NCBI GenBank assembly: GCA_947385775.1
Contig: CANDMI010000027.1
Span: 1 to 45,181 of the forward strand
Length of the DNA: 45,181 bases
Origin: an uncultured Eubacterium sp.
GTDB lineage: Bacteria; Bacillota; Clostridia; Lachnospirales; Lachnospiraceae
Direction: 5' to 3'
In this document: piece by piece, positions 24,148 to 32,368 of the stretch
Layout of the letters: each line of letters starts with the position of its first letter
Numbering within the stretch: position 1 is the first letter of the stretch
Program-made: the position numbers and the translations under genes
Notes under the pieces: generated by a model
Databases searched by the model: none
Told to the model about the DNA's origin: nothing
What the model saw: only the letters and a program-made list of their open reading frames with translations

Positions 24148-25887
24148 ATGCAGGAGAAAAAGACGAAACAGCTTTATCATAAGATGGTGCGTACCTGTAC
24201 ATTGATCGTACTGTTTATTGTGACATCGTTGACGCTATATTTTATTTCGGATTCCAGAAGCGGGCAGCTTGAGGAAAACCGCGGCGCGCTTCGCGGGATA
24301 AGCGATCAGGCGCTTAATTATATAGAAGAAACCGGCCGCACCGCGGATTATATCCATAAAGACCTGTACCGTTCGTCCCAGGAGCTGGAAGATTTGCTGG
24401 CATATTTTCGTTTGAATGTGGATGCGTACCAGTATTATTCCCTGGATCAGTATATAAAATCGCCGGATCTGGTTTATAAAAGCAGCTTTCGTTTTTTTAA
24501 CGAAACTTTTGAGGCGTACAGCCAGTTGGAAAAGATCGAGCTGATCAGCTATCAAAACCTTCGGCTTACGGAATGCTGTCCGGGGGAAATAGTCTATCCG
24601 GGAGGGGACGGCAGGGCGAGGATGAAGCAGGTGCAGGCGGACAATTACTGCGAAAAAGGGAAGCTTGTTTTTTTAAAAGAGATCCGACACCCGGATACCC
24701 TAAAGCCTATGGGCTGCATGTTATTTACATTCCATGCCCAAAAGGAGCTGGAAGCCATCCTCGCCGCAAGCCCCTATGCAAACATGGCTGTGCTTTATAG
24801 CGCAGGCGGCGTGATTTTTGAATCGCCAAAAAACAGCAATTATCAAAGGCAGATTTGGGATAAGCATGCATATGTCTGTACGGAATCTGCCAGGGGGCAT
24901 TTGGTGTATACGTTTTTGGACGAGCGGAAGGCATCACGGATACCCGCCGCAAGGCTTGCGCTGTTTTTGACGGTGGGAACGACGGTAGGGGCCGCGGGAA
25001 TCCTTTATATCCGTTACTTTGTCGCACGGCTTACCGGACGGGTGGATCTGATATTGAGCGCCATGAACCAGGTGACTACCGGGGATTTTAAGGTGAGACT
25101 GCCTGTCGGGAAGAAAAATGACGAGCTGGAGCGCATTGCCGAAAACTTTAATGAAATGTGCGAAAAGCTGGAGATGTACATTGAAAAAAGCTATCTGGAA
25201 GAGATCGAACGCAAAAACGCCCAGATGCAGGCGCTGCAAAGCCAGATCAACCCGCATTTTTTGTATAATACGTTAGAAGCTATCCGCATGAAAGCCATCT
25301 GCAACGGCGACAGGGAGGTCGGAAAGATGCTGTACAGTATGGTGGTGTTGTTTCGCAGCCAGTTAAAAGAAGCGGATGTGATCACGCTGGGGCAGGAGCT
25401 GGATTACTGCAAACAGTATATGGAGCTGTTTGAATACCGTTACCAGGACTGTTTTCATTCGAGCGTGGAATGCGCGCCGGAGCTTTTGAATTTATCCATT
25501 ATAAAATTTGTGTTGCAGCCGGTTTTGGAAAACTATTTTATCCATGGAATTGAGCGGGACCGCAAAGACAACCGGGTTTCGATTCGCGCCGAGCGAAAAG
25601 GGGATGTTTTATTTTTACATGTGCAGGATAATGGCTGCGGCATGGACGAGGGATTGCTGCGGGAAAAAAACAGGGAGCTTGAAGAAAACCAAAAAAATCT
25701 CCAAAACCAAAAAAGCCAAAAATCCAAAGGAAAGGCGGAATCCGTTGGCATACAAAATATTAACAGAAGGATTAAGGCGGTTTATGGCGAGCAGTACGGG
25801 ATTCATTTAAAAAAGGCGGAACCAAAGGGGCTGACTGTTACGCTTTCGGTAAAGGCGGAGGCGTTTCAACGGGAAGAAACCGAATAA
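24148..25887 (+). CDS. YesM-type sensor histidine kinase
   Basis: A 579-aa kinase: TM1 at about 16-34, an extracellular domain about 35-267, TM2 about 268-290, HAMP about 291-345, a His_kinase domain with H370 in SQINPHFLYN, and an HATPase domain (VLQPVLENYFIHG, VQDNGCGMD, GIQNINRRI). The ATP lid carries a Lys/Gln/Asn-rich insert (about 505-532). I start at ATG 24148, with AAGGG ten bases upstream; an earlier start would run back into the GH38 gene. It pairs with the AraC-type regulator 17 bp downstream. In this family the signal is usually an oligosaccharide, sometimes relayed by a neighbouring binding protein. Confidence 0.92.
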   Translation: MQEKKTKQLYHKMVRTCTLIVLFIVTSLTLYFISDSRSGQLEENRGALRGISDQALNYIEETGRTADYIHKDLYRSSQELEDLLAYFRLNVDAYQYYSLDQYIKSPDLVYKSSFRFFNETFEAYSQLEKIELISYQNLRLTECCPGEIVYPGGDGRARMKQVQADNYCEKGKLVFLKEIRHPDTLKPMGCMLFTFHAQKELEAILAASPYANMAVLYSAGGVIFESPKNSNYQRQIWDKHAYVCTESARGHLVYTFLDERKASRIPAARLALFLTVGTTVGAAGILYIRYFVARLTGRVDLILSAMNQVTTGDFKVRLPVGKKNDELERIAENFNEMCEKLEMYIEKSYLEEIERKNAQMQALQSQINPHFLYNTLEAIRMKAICNGDREVGKMLYSMVVLFRSQLKEADVITLGQELDYCKQYMELFEYRYQDCFHSSVECAPELLNLSIIKFVLQPVLENYFIHGIERDRKDNRVSIRAERKGDVLFLHVQDNGCGMDEGLLREKNRELEENQKNLQNQKSQKSKGKAESVGIQNINRRIKAVYGEQYGIHLKKAEPKGLTVTLSVKAEAFQREETE

Positions 25888-25904
25888 AAGAAAAGGTGTG
25901 CGGT

Positions 25905-27437
25905 ATGATAAATGTGATGTTGGTGGAAGATGAGGAGCTTATTTTACAGGGCATCCGGTGTATCATTGACTGGGAGGAGCTTTCCATGTCGGTGGTTTCC
26001 ATGGCAAGAAACGGCGAGGAGGCGTTAAAGCTGTTTCAGGAAAATCCGGTAGATATCCTTGTGACGGATGTGGAAATGCCGAAAATGAACGGGCTGGAGC
26101 TGATAAAGGAAATACGTAAAATCGACCCAAAGACCCGCTGCATTATTTTATCCGGCTATGATGAATTTGAATATGCCCGCAGCGCGTTAAAGCTGGATGT
26201 GGAGGAATATATTTTAAAGCCGATAAACGAAGACCAGCTAAAGCAGGCGCTGGCACAGGCACGCAACCGTCTTTTACAGCTTTCGCAAAACCAGGGGCAG
26301 GGCCCTTGGGACGGGGAGCTTTGGCGCAGGTTCTTAGAGCGGAAAATGGATGAAAAGCAGGCGGCGCGGTTTTGTGGAGACTTGCCGCAGATTGGGGAAC
26401 AGGAGCGGGTTTGTCCGGCGGTAATGAAAGTGGATGCGGAAAGCATGAAAAAGCAGGAGGCCATTTTGACTGTCATTTCAGAAATACAAAAGCTGCCCTG
26501 TACGGTTAAAACAGCCTGCTTATCTTCGGATACGTTATTTTTACTCCTTTATGCCCCGCAGGAAGAATGCGGCAATGCCCAGGAGATATTTTCAGGATTG
26601 CAAAACAATCTGGAAAGCCAGTACGGCGTTATGAGCTTTTTAACCGTCGCGCCCTCCGTACAGGGTTACAATGAGCTTCCTGACAGCTATAAAACCGCTT
26701 CCAGGCTGCAAAAGTACAGAATCCTGGAGGGCTACGGAAGCTGCATCACCGAAAGCTATATTAAAAACCGGGCGACGCCGGATGTGGTCATAGACGAGAC
26801 GCTGCTTCGTAAAACGATTCTCAAAAAAGATAAGGAAGGGGCGCTGCATTATATTGAAGACCTGTTTATCAACAACCTGCGCTGCGGGGTAAACATAGAC
26901 GCGCTTTACCAGCTCGCGCTAAAGCTTACGGTTTTGTTACAGGAGATTAAGGCGGAATACAAGCTGGAACAGACTAGGAACCTGCAAAACTTGTCGGAAA
27001 TGATCGAGCAGATTTACAAGGCGGACGATGTGCTGGGCTTAAAATCCATTTTCCTTTCGGAAATTACGGAGATCATCACCTACCTGCATACCGAGGACTC
27101 CCAGTATACCCCGGTGATACGCCAGATTATGGCGGAGGTGCAAAATAACTATAAGGAAGATATGAATTTAAAGACGCTGTCTTACAAATATAATATGAAC
27201 GCCTCCTATCTTGGAAAGATTTTCCAAAAGGAGGTAGGCTGCTCCTTTGCCCAGTATTTGAGCAATACGAAAAACCGGATTGCGAAGGATCTGATCTTAA
27301 ATACGAATATGAAAATTGGAGACATTGCAAAGGAAGTGGGGTATCCCGATACAAGCTATTTTTACCGGAAGTTCAAGCAATGCTACGGGGTGTCCCCGGC
27401 GTCCCTTCGGTCTATCAAAAAATACGACGTGATTTAA
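25905..27437 (+). CDS. YesN-type AraC response regulator
   Basis: A 510-aa regulator. The receiver domain (1-120) has E8-D9-E10 and phosphoacceptor D55 in LVTDVEMPKMNG. A long variable middle follows (about 125-400), then two AraC helix-turn-helix units at the C-terminus (about 410-505; LKTLSYKYNMNASYLGKIFQK and MKIGDIAKEVGYPDTSYFYRKF). The start is ATG 25905, with AAGG eight bases upstream; a GTG at 25896 would overlap that site. Partner of the upstream YesM-like kinase. Likely targets are the mannoside promoters, and the direct TCGTGAGT repeats before the GH125 gene are a candidate site, which is inference. Confidence 0.93.
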   Translation: MINVMLVEDEELILQGIRCIIDWEELSMSVVSMARNGEEALKLFQENPVDILVTDVEMPKMNGLELIKEIRKIDPKTRCIILSGYDEFEYARSALKLDVEEYILKPINEDQLKQALAQARNRLLQLSQNQGQGPWDGELWRRFLERKMDEKQAARFCGDLPQIGEQERVCPAVMKVDAESMKKQEAILTVISEIQKLPCTVKTACLSSDTLFLLLYAPQEECGNAQEIFSGLQNNLESQYGVMSFLTVAPSVQGYNELPDSYKTASRLQKYRILEGYGSCITESYIKNRATPDVVIDETLLRKTILKKDKEGALHYIEDLFINNLRCGVNIDALYQLALKLTVLLQEIKAEYKLEQTRNLQNLSEMIEQIYKADDVLGLKSIFLSEITEIITYLHTEDSQYTPVIRQIMAEVQNNYKEDMNLKTLSYKYNMNASYLGKIFQKEVGCSFAQYLSNTKNRIAKDLILNTNMKIGDIAKEVGYPDTSYFYRKFKQCYGVSPASLRSIKKYDVI

Positions 27438-27486
27438 AATATAACGGATATGTAAATACGCCAGTGTTACGGGAGGGGGAGGCAAG

Positions 27487-28929
27487 ATGAGATTAAAGCG
27501 AAAAAGAAGAAAAGCCGTGTTTGCAGCTATCCTTGCCCTTGCGGTATGTATGCTGGCGGGATGTATGGCCGGGACGGAGGATGAAAAGCAGGGGGAAGCC
27601 GATGTGCAGCTTATCTGGTACCAGGTGGGGGAAGCTCAAAAGGACGACGATCTTGTTTTGGAAGCGGTAAACGCGTATATACGGGAAAAGCTTGGGGTGA
27701 CGCTGGATATCCGAAAGGTAGGCTGGGCGGATTACAACCAGAAAATGCGGGTGCTGATGCAGACCGGGGATGATTGGGATTTGTGCTTTACCAGCTCCTG
27801 GACAAACGACTATTTGCAGAATGTCCAAAAAGGGGTGTTTTTGCAATTGGACGGGTACTTAAAAAAACAGGGAAAGCAGCTTTATGGCCGGATGGATCCC
27901 AGGTTTTGGGAAGCGGCGAAGGTGGGCGGCAAGATTTACGGCGTGCCAAGCGAAAAGGAGATCGGAAACTGCCCGGTATGGGTGTTTACGAAAGAATACG
28001 TAGATAAATACGATATTCCGTATCAGGATATCCATGAGCTGGAGGACTTAGAGCCGTGGCTTGCCCTGATCAAAGAAAAGGAGCCGGATGTAACGCCGCT
28101 TTATTTAACCAAAGATTTTACCGCCCCTACTTATATGGATAAGATTTGCGACCCGGTGGGTATTGAATACGACGATGAGGCCCTTACGGTAAAAAACGTG
28201 TTTGAAACAAAGAAAATGCGTTCTGTCCTGGCTACGATGCGAAAATTTTACGTTGCAGGCTATATTAACCCGGAAGCGCCGGTGGCTTCCAATGATAAAT
28301 CCGTCAAGCGGTTTGTGACAAAGGGCGACGGGCAGCCTTACGCGGAGCTTATATGGGGAAAGGATTTAGGATATGAGGTCGTGGTGTCCCAGATTATGGA
28401 CACAAAGATTACCAATGCGTCGGCTAGGGGCGCGATGACGGCGGTGAACCAGGACTGCGCCCACCCGAAAAAAGCCGTGGAGCTTTTAAATTTGATCCAT
28501 ACGGACGAATACCTGCGCAATCTTTTAAATTATGGCATCAAAGACGTACACTGGGATAAGTGCGCGCCGGATGAAAAAGAGCTTAAGGCGGCGCAGGGCA
28601 AGCCTTATGTATATGATTTTAAAATAAAGCTGCGTGAAAATGCCGGGGAGGACTATTCAGTGCCTTATTGGGTGCAGGGGGGGTTGTTTCCTACGTACGT
28701 GCTGGACAATGAGCCGCTGGATAAATGGGCGATGGTAAAGGAGTTTAACGATGCTTCCAGAGAAGCCCCGTCCTTTGGCTTTGATTTTGACCTGGAATCG
28801 GTAAGCGTACAGGCAGGGGCGTTTCGCAATGTGCTGGATGAATTTGGAAAGGCGCTTTATACCGGAAGCGTAAACCCGGATAGGTACCTGCCAAGGCTGC
28901 AAAAAAAGCTGGAAGCGGCCGGGATATAG
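27487..28929 (+). CDS. sugar ABC transporter substrate-binding lipoprotein, cut by an in-frame amber codon
   Basis: A 480-aa extracellular solute-binding protein of the LplA/DUF3502-like type. It has a lysine/arginine-rich start, lipobox LAGC with lipidated C26, the binding domain (IWYQVGEAQKDDDLVLEAVN, IYGVPSEKEIGN) and a C-terminal DUF3502-like region (SFGFDFDLESVSVQ). It ends KLEAAGI at TAG 28927. The same frame continues for 18 codons (EVIREMQRQINEWKNQRP) to a second TAG at 28984. That tail aligns residue for residue with the end of the paralogue at 32369-33847, the amber replacing a Gln position. It is last in the GH38-YesMN operon; GGAGGGGGAGG precedes the ATG. Truncation may weaken folding unless the codon is read through. 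Confidence 0.9.
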   Translation: MRLKRKRRKAVFAAILALAVCMLAGCMAGTEDEKQGEADVQLIWYQVGEAQKDDDLVLEAVNAYIREKLGVTLDIRKVGWADYNQKMRVLMQTGDDWDLCFTSSWTNDYLQNVQKGVFLQLDGYLKKQGKQLYGRMDPRFWEAAKVGGKIYGVPSEKEIGNCPVWVFTKEYVDKYDIPYQDIHELEDLEPWLALIKEKEPDVTPLYLTKDFTAPTYMDKICDPVGIEYDDEALTVKNVFETKKMRSVLATMRKFYVAGYINPEAPVASNDKSVKRFVTKGDGQPYAELIWGKDLGYEVVVSQIMDTKITNASARGAMTAVNQDCAHPKKAVELLNLIHTDEYLRNLLNYGIKDVHWDKCAPDEKELKAAQGKPYVYDFKIKLRENAGEDYSVPYWVQGGLFPTYVLDNEPLDKWAMVKEFNDASREAPSFGFDFDLESVSVQAGAFRNVLDEFGKALYTGSVNPDRYLPRLQKKLEAAGI

Positions 28930-28957
28930 GAGGTAATACGCGAAATGCAGCGCCAGA

Positions 28958-30100
28958 TCAACGAATGGAAAAACCAGCGGCCTTAGCGTTCCATATCGCG
29001 GGGCGTATAAACGTAAGCTCATAGGGAGCCTGCGGGTGTCTGGCGCGGTAGGATAGCTGCATCGCCAGCCGCTTCCCCAAAAGCCCGGTAGGTACGTCGG
29101 CGGTAAGGATATCCGCCACATTGGCATATTCCCCCGTATGGTCGAACCCGCTTAGCATGACCTTATGTGGCGCGTGGCCTGGATGGTCATCCATATATTG
29201 TTGTACAAAATGGGCGACGTAATCGCTGACGCATACAAACGCGTCCGGCCAGTCCGTGAGGCTGTCTAAGTATGCCGTAAGCTCCCTGTGATAGGAAAAG
29301 ATGCCGATATTTCCAGTCAGGCAGTATTTGGGATTTACGGGAAGGCTGTATTTATCCATGCAGGCAAGGTAGCCGTTGTAGCGCTCCATATTTGTCCTGG
29401 CATAGTGGATATCGCCTAGAAAGCCGATCCGCCTGCCGCCGCCTTGTATCAGATGCTCTGTAATACGATAAACCGTATCGAACCCTTCGATTAAAATAAG
29501 GTCGCCTTTTAGCCGGCTTTCTGGAAGGGAAGGGACGGTGTCAAGAAAGACTTTCGGAAGGGAAAGCCTGTTTACCATACCCAAAATTTCAGGGTCGTAT
29601 ACGTTTATCGTAACGATGCCCTGCACACTTCCGTCAGCCAGGGCGGGCGGAAGAAAAAAGGAGTCGCTGTATACGGAAGGGACGTAGGTGTACATCAGGT
29701 TCATATGACAGCTTGAAAGCTCCTGAGCCATACGGTGGATGATGCCTGTCCAAAAAAGGGCGGAATCCGGTCTGGACACCACAAGGGAGACGGTCTGGGA
29801 CGGGATGTGGTTCGGATTCTGGTTCGTATCCGGATAAACAGGCGGCTGCGGATCCGGCTGTTTCGGATTTAGCTGCCCTGCCTGCCTGCGCTGGTATGGA
29901 AGCTTCGGATAGCCCAGCTCTATTGCTTTTTCTAAAATCTGCTTTTGCAGCGCGTCCGACACGCCGGCCTTTTGGTTAAAGGCTTTGCTGACTGTGACTC
30001 TTGAAACGTTTAACGCATCGGCGATGGTCTGCATGGTGATTTTGGCTGCGGCATCCTTTTGTACGGAGGATTCTGTGATTGTATGTTGGTCTTTTTCCAT
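28958..30100 (-). CDS. LacI-family transcriptional repressor
   Basis: A 380-aa regulator. The LacI helix-turn-helix lies at about 20-70 (ITMQTIADALNVSRVTVSKAFNQKAGVS), with a variable proline-rich linker (about 85-115, PKQPDPQPPVYPDTNQN), longer than usual, and a periplasmic-binding-like effector domain to the end (GFLGDIHYARTNMERYNGYLACM; DAFVCVSDYVAHFVQQY). I start at ATG 30100 with AAGGAG upstream; an earlier ATG at 30214 lies over the promoter. It is convergent with the binding-protein gene, overlapping the 18-codon tail after the amber codon, and divergent from the permease operon, whose promoter carries matching operators. It probably represses that operon until a mannoside-derived ligand binds. 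Confidence 0.92.
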   Translation of the reverse strand: MEKDQHTITESSVQKDAAAKITMQTIADALNVSRVTVSKAFNQKAGVSDALQKQILEKAIELGYPKLPYQRRQAGQLNPKQPDPQPPVYPDTNQNPNHIPSQTVSLVVSRPDSALFWTGIIHRMAQELSSCHMNLMYTYVPSVYSDSFFLPPALADGSVQGIVTINVYDPEILGMVNRLSLPKVFLDTVPSLPESRLKGDLILIEGFDTVYRITEHLIQGGGRRIGFLGDIHYARTNMERYNGYLACMDKYSLPVNPKYCLTGNIGIFSYHRELTAYLDSLTDWPDAFVCVSDYVAHFVQQYMDDHPGHAPHKVMLSGFDHTGEYANVADILTADVPTGLLGKRLAMQLSYRARHPQAPYELTFIRPAIWNAKAAGFSIR

Positions 30101-30195
30101 AGTTTCTTTCACTCCTTGTATAGCGGGGTGCGTTAGTTTTTTTGCTGCTTTTGGGCATGTACGGCCCGATAGAATGTAGAATACCCGTTTGTAAT

Positions 30196-30250
30196 AATAT
30201 AGCACAGAGATCATAAAAAAACAATAAGTTTACAAATGTTAAGTAAACTT
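30196..30250 (-). promoter_or_regulatory. lacI-type gene promoter and operator 1
   Basis: On minus, TTGTTT (30224-30219) and TATATT (30201-30196) are 17 bp apart. Immediately upstream lies an inverted repeat AAGTTTAC (30226-30233) / GTAAACTT (30243-30250) with a 9-bp centre, a plausible auto-repression or looping operator. Confidence 0.7.
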
Positions 30251-30342
30251 TATTATTTTTTGCTTGTTTTTAAGGAGATATAGCAATTTTACTAATTTTT
30301 TATTATTATTTTAGATATTTTATACAAAATTAATAAATGTTA

Positions 30343-30381
30343 TTGACATATATAAACAAAGATGTTAACATCCAGTTAACA
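30343..30381 (+). promoter_or_regulatory. permease-operon promoter with operator 2
   Basis: TTGACA (30343-30348) and TAACAT (30366-30371) are 17 bp apart. The inverted repeat TGTTAAC (30363-30369) / GTTAACA (30375-30381) covers the -10 and start site, the classic LacI-family repression position. The half-site resembles operator 1. AAGGAGG follows at about 30390. Confidence 0.8.
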
Positions 30382-30406
30382 AATATAAAAAGGAGGTATC
30401 GTATGA

Positions 30407-31366
30407 ATGAGTAAAAAAACGAAAAACAAAGGCCGCTCGAAACGGTGGTCAAGGGACGACACGGAGCTGTTTTTGCTGTCGCTGCCTACGCTGATCTGGT
30501 ATGCGATATTCGCGTATCTGCCGATGTTTGGGATCATCATCGCGTTTAAGGTTTACAAGCTGGCCCCAGGCGGACACAGCTTTATCTACAACCTGCTGCA
30601 CAGCGAATGGGCGGGATTTGGCAATTTTAAGTATTTCTTTACGTCCAATGCCTTTGCCATGCTGCTGAAAAACACGGTGCTATATAACATCGCGTTTATC
30701 ATTATCAGCGCAAGCGTTGCGGTAGGCGGCGCGCTGATCTTAAGCAACATGCGCAACAAAAACGGCTCCAAGGTGTATCAGACCATGATGTTTTTACCGT
30801 ACTTTATGTCATGGGTAGTAGTCAGCTACTTCGTTTATGCGCTGTTGACGCCGGAACGCGGGTACTTGAACGGGATACTGACCGCGTTTGGCGCGGACCC
30901 GGTGATGTGGTACCAGGAGAGCAAATACTGGCCGTTTATCCTTGTGTTTTTAAATACCTGGAAGGGTATGGGATATGGCATGGTGCTTTACCTTGCCAGC
31001 ATCACAGGCATCGACCCGTCGCTTTATGAAGCGGCCGTTATGGACGGGGCTACGAAGATGCAGCAGGCAAGGCACATTACGCTTCCTGCGATCAAGCCGG
31101 TATTTATCATGATGCTGATACTGGACTGCGGCAAGATATTTAACTCGGATTTCGGGCTGTTTTACCAAACTACCGGAGGGATACCGCAGTCGCTGTACTC
31201 AACCGTATCCACATTTGACACATTTATTTACCAGGCGCTGCGGTCAAATTCACCGATCGGGCAGACAGCGGCCGCGTCGTTTTTTCAGGCAATCTGTAGC
31301 TGCGGGATGATCCTGTTTGCGAACTGGGTTGTCAGTAAGATCGATAATGAAAACAGGATTATCTAG
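30407..31366 (+). CDS. LplB-type sugar ABC transporter permease
   Basis: A 319-aa inner-membrane permease with six helices. The cytoplasmic EAA loop is YEAAVMDGATKMQQARHITLPAIKP, which contacts the ATPase. The N-terminal sequence (FLLSLPTLIWYAIFAYLPMFGIIIAFK) is characteristic of the LplB/YtcO family that imports complex oligosaccharides. AAGGAGG precedes it. An ATG four bases earlier (30403) would end after three codons, so 30407 is the start. It pairs with the next gene and with the DUF3502-like binding proteins. No ATPase gene is present; MsmX-like shared ATPases normally serve this family. Confidence 0.93.
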   Translation: MSKKTKNKGRSKRWSRDDTELFLLSLPTLIWYAIFAYLPMFGIIIAFKVYKLAPGGHSFIYNLLHSEWAGFGNFKYFFTSNAFAMLLKNTVLYNIAFIIISASVAVGGALILSNMRNKNGSKVYQTMMFLPYFMSWVVVSYFVYALLTPERGYLNGILTAFGADPVMWYQESKYWPFILVFLNTWKGMGYGMVLYLASITGIDPSLYEAAVMDGATKMQQARHITLPAIKPVFIMMLILDCGKIFNSDFGLFYQTTGGIPQSLYSTVSTFDTFIYQALRSNSPIGQTAAASFFQAICSCGMILFANWVVSKIDNENRII

Positions 31367-31381
31367 CAGGAGGTGTGAAGC

Positions 31382-32308
31382 GTGAGAAAAAGAGAAAAAG
31401 AAGTGGAAAGCCCGGCAAAGATAAACCAGATCAAGCAGTCGACGAATATCGTATTTAACATTATCTTTTTGATTTTGGGGCTTATGTGTATTTTCCCGCT
31501 GCTGTTTGTATTTGCCATATCCATTACAAGCGAGGAGTCCCTTAGGACGAACGGCTACCAGATCATACCCCAGGAGCTTTCGGGCGCCGCCTATGAATTT
31601 TTGTGGAATGAGCGTGGCATGATCCTGCACGCGGCGTTTATGTCCATATTTGTAACGGTATTGGGCACGCTGATTACGGTGGCGCTTGTAACGTCCATGG
31701 GGTATGTGGTATCCAGAAACAGCTTTAAGCTGAAAAAATTGTATACCTGGATTATTTTTATCCCGATGGTGTTTAACGGCGGTATGCTTTCAAGCTACGT
31801 TGTGATCAATAACATTTTAGGGCTGCGCAATACGATATGGGCGTTGATTTTGCCGTTAGCGTGTTCCTCGTTTAGCGTGACGATCTGCCGGACGTTTTTT
31901 CGGACGACGGTGCCGGATTCCATTGTGGAATCAGCAAAAATAGACGGCGCGGGGCAGTTCCGCATCTGGTCGCAGATCGTGCTGCCGATTTCCAAGCCGG
32001 TTATGGCGACGATCGGGATGTTTGCGGCGTTCGGTTACTGGAACGACTGGTTCCAGGCTTCGCTGTACATAGACGACAAAAACCTGCGTACGTTACAGGC
32101 GATGTTAAATATGATCCGTGAAAACATCGAATATCTGGCAAACAACCCATACGGCGGCGTTTCCATGCAGGAATACAAGCTTGCGATGCCGACGGAAAGC
32201 GTGCGTATGGCGATCGCTTTGATCATCATATTGCCGATCGCGTGCAGCTACCCGTTTTTCCAGAAATATTTTATTTCCGGCCTGACGATCGGTTCGGTTA
32301 AGGAATAA
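31382..32308 (+). CDS. YtcP-type sugar ABC transporter permease
   Basis: A 308-aa permease, six helices, partner of the LplB-type protein. The EAA loop reads VESAKIDGAGQFRIWSQIVLPISKPV, and the C-terminal part (MLNMIRENIEYLANN, then YPFFQKYFISGLTIGSVKE) is typical of the CarB/YtcP group. It starts at GTG 31382, eight bases after AGGAGG, 15 bp behind the first permease gene. Confidence 0.93.
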   Translation: MRKREKEVESPAKINQIKQSTNIVFNIIFLILGLMCIFPLLFVFAISITSEESLRTNGYQIIPQELSGAAYEFLWNERGMILHAAFMSIFVTVLGTLITVALVTSMGYVVSRNSFKLKKLYTWIIFIPMVFNGGMLSSYVVINNILGLRNTIWALILPLACSSFSVTICRTFFRTTVPDSIVESAKIDGAGQFRIWSQIVLPISKPVMATIGMFAAFGYWNDWFQASLYIDDKNLRTLQAMLNMIRENIEYLANNPYGGVSMQEYKLAMPTESVRMAIALIIILPIACSYPFFQKYFISGLTIGSVKE

Positions 32309-32368
32309 GCGGGATTTTGAATTTATTTATGAAACAGTTATTATTGAGAAAAAACAGGAGGAAGCATT

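Noticed and set aside
30101-30214. Longer N-terminus for the LacI-type regulator
   Set aside because: It covers the predicted promoter; AAGGAG supports ATG 30100.
30403-30414. ATG four bases before the permease start
   Set aside because: It stops after three codons. The overlapping ATG at 30407 is in frame with the full permease.
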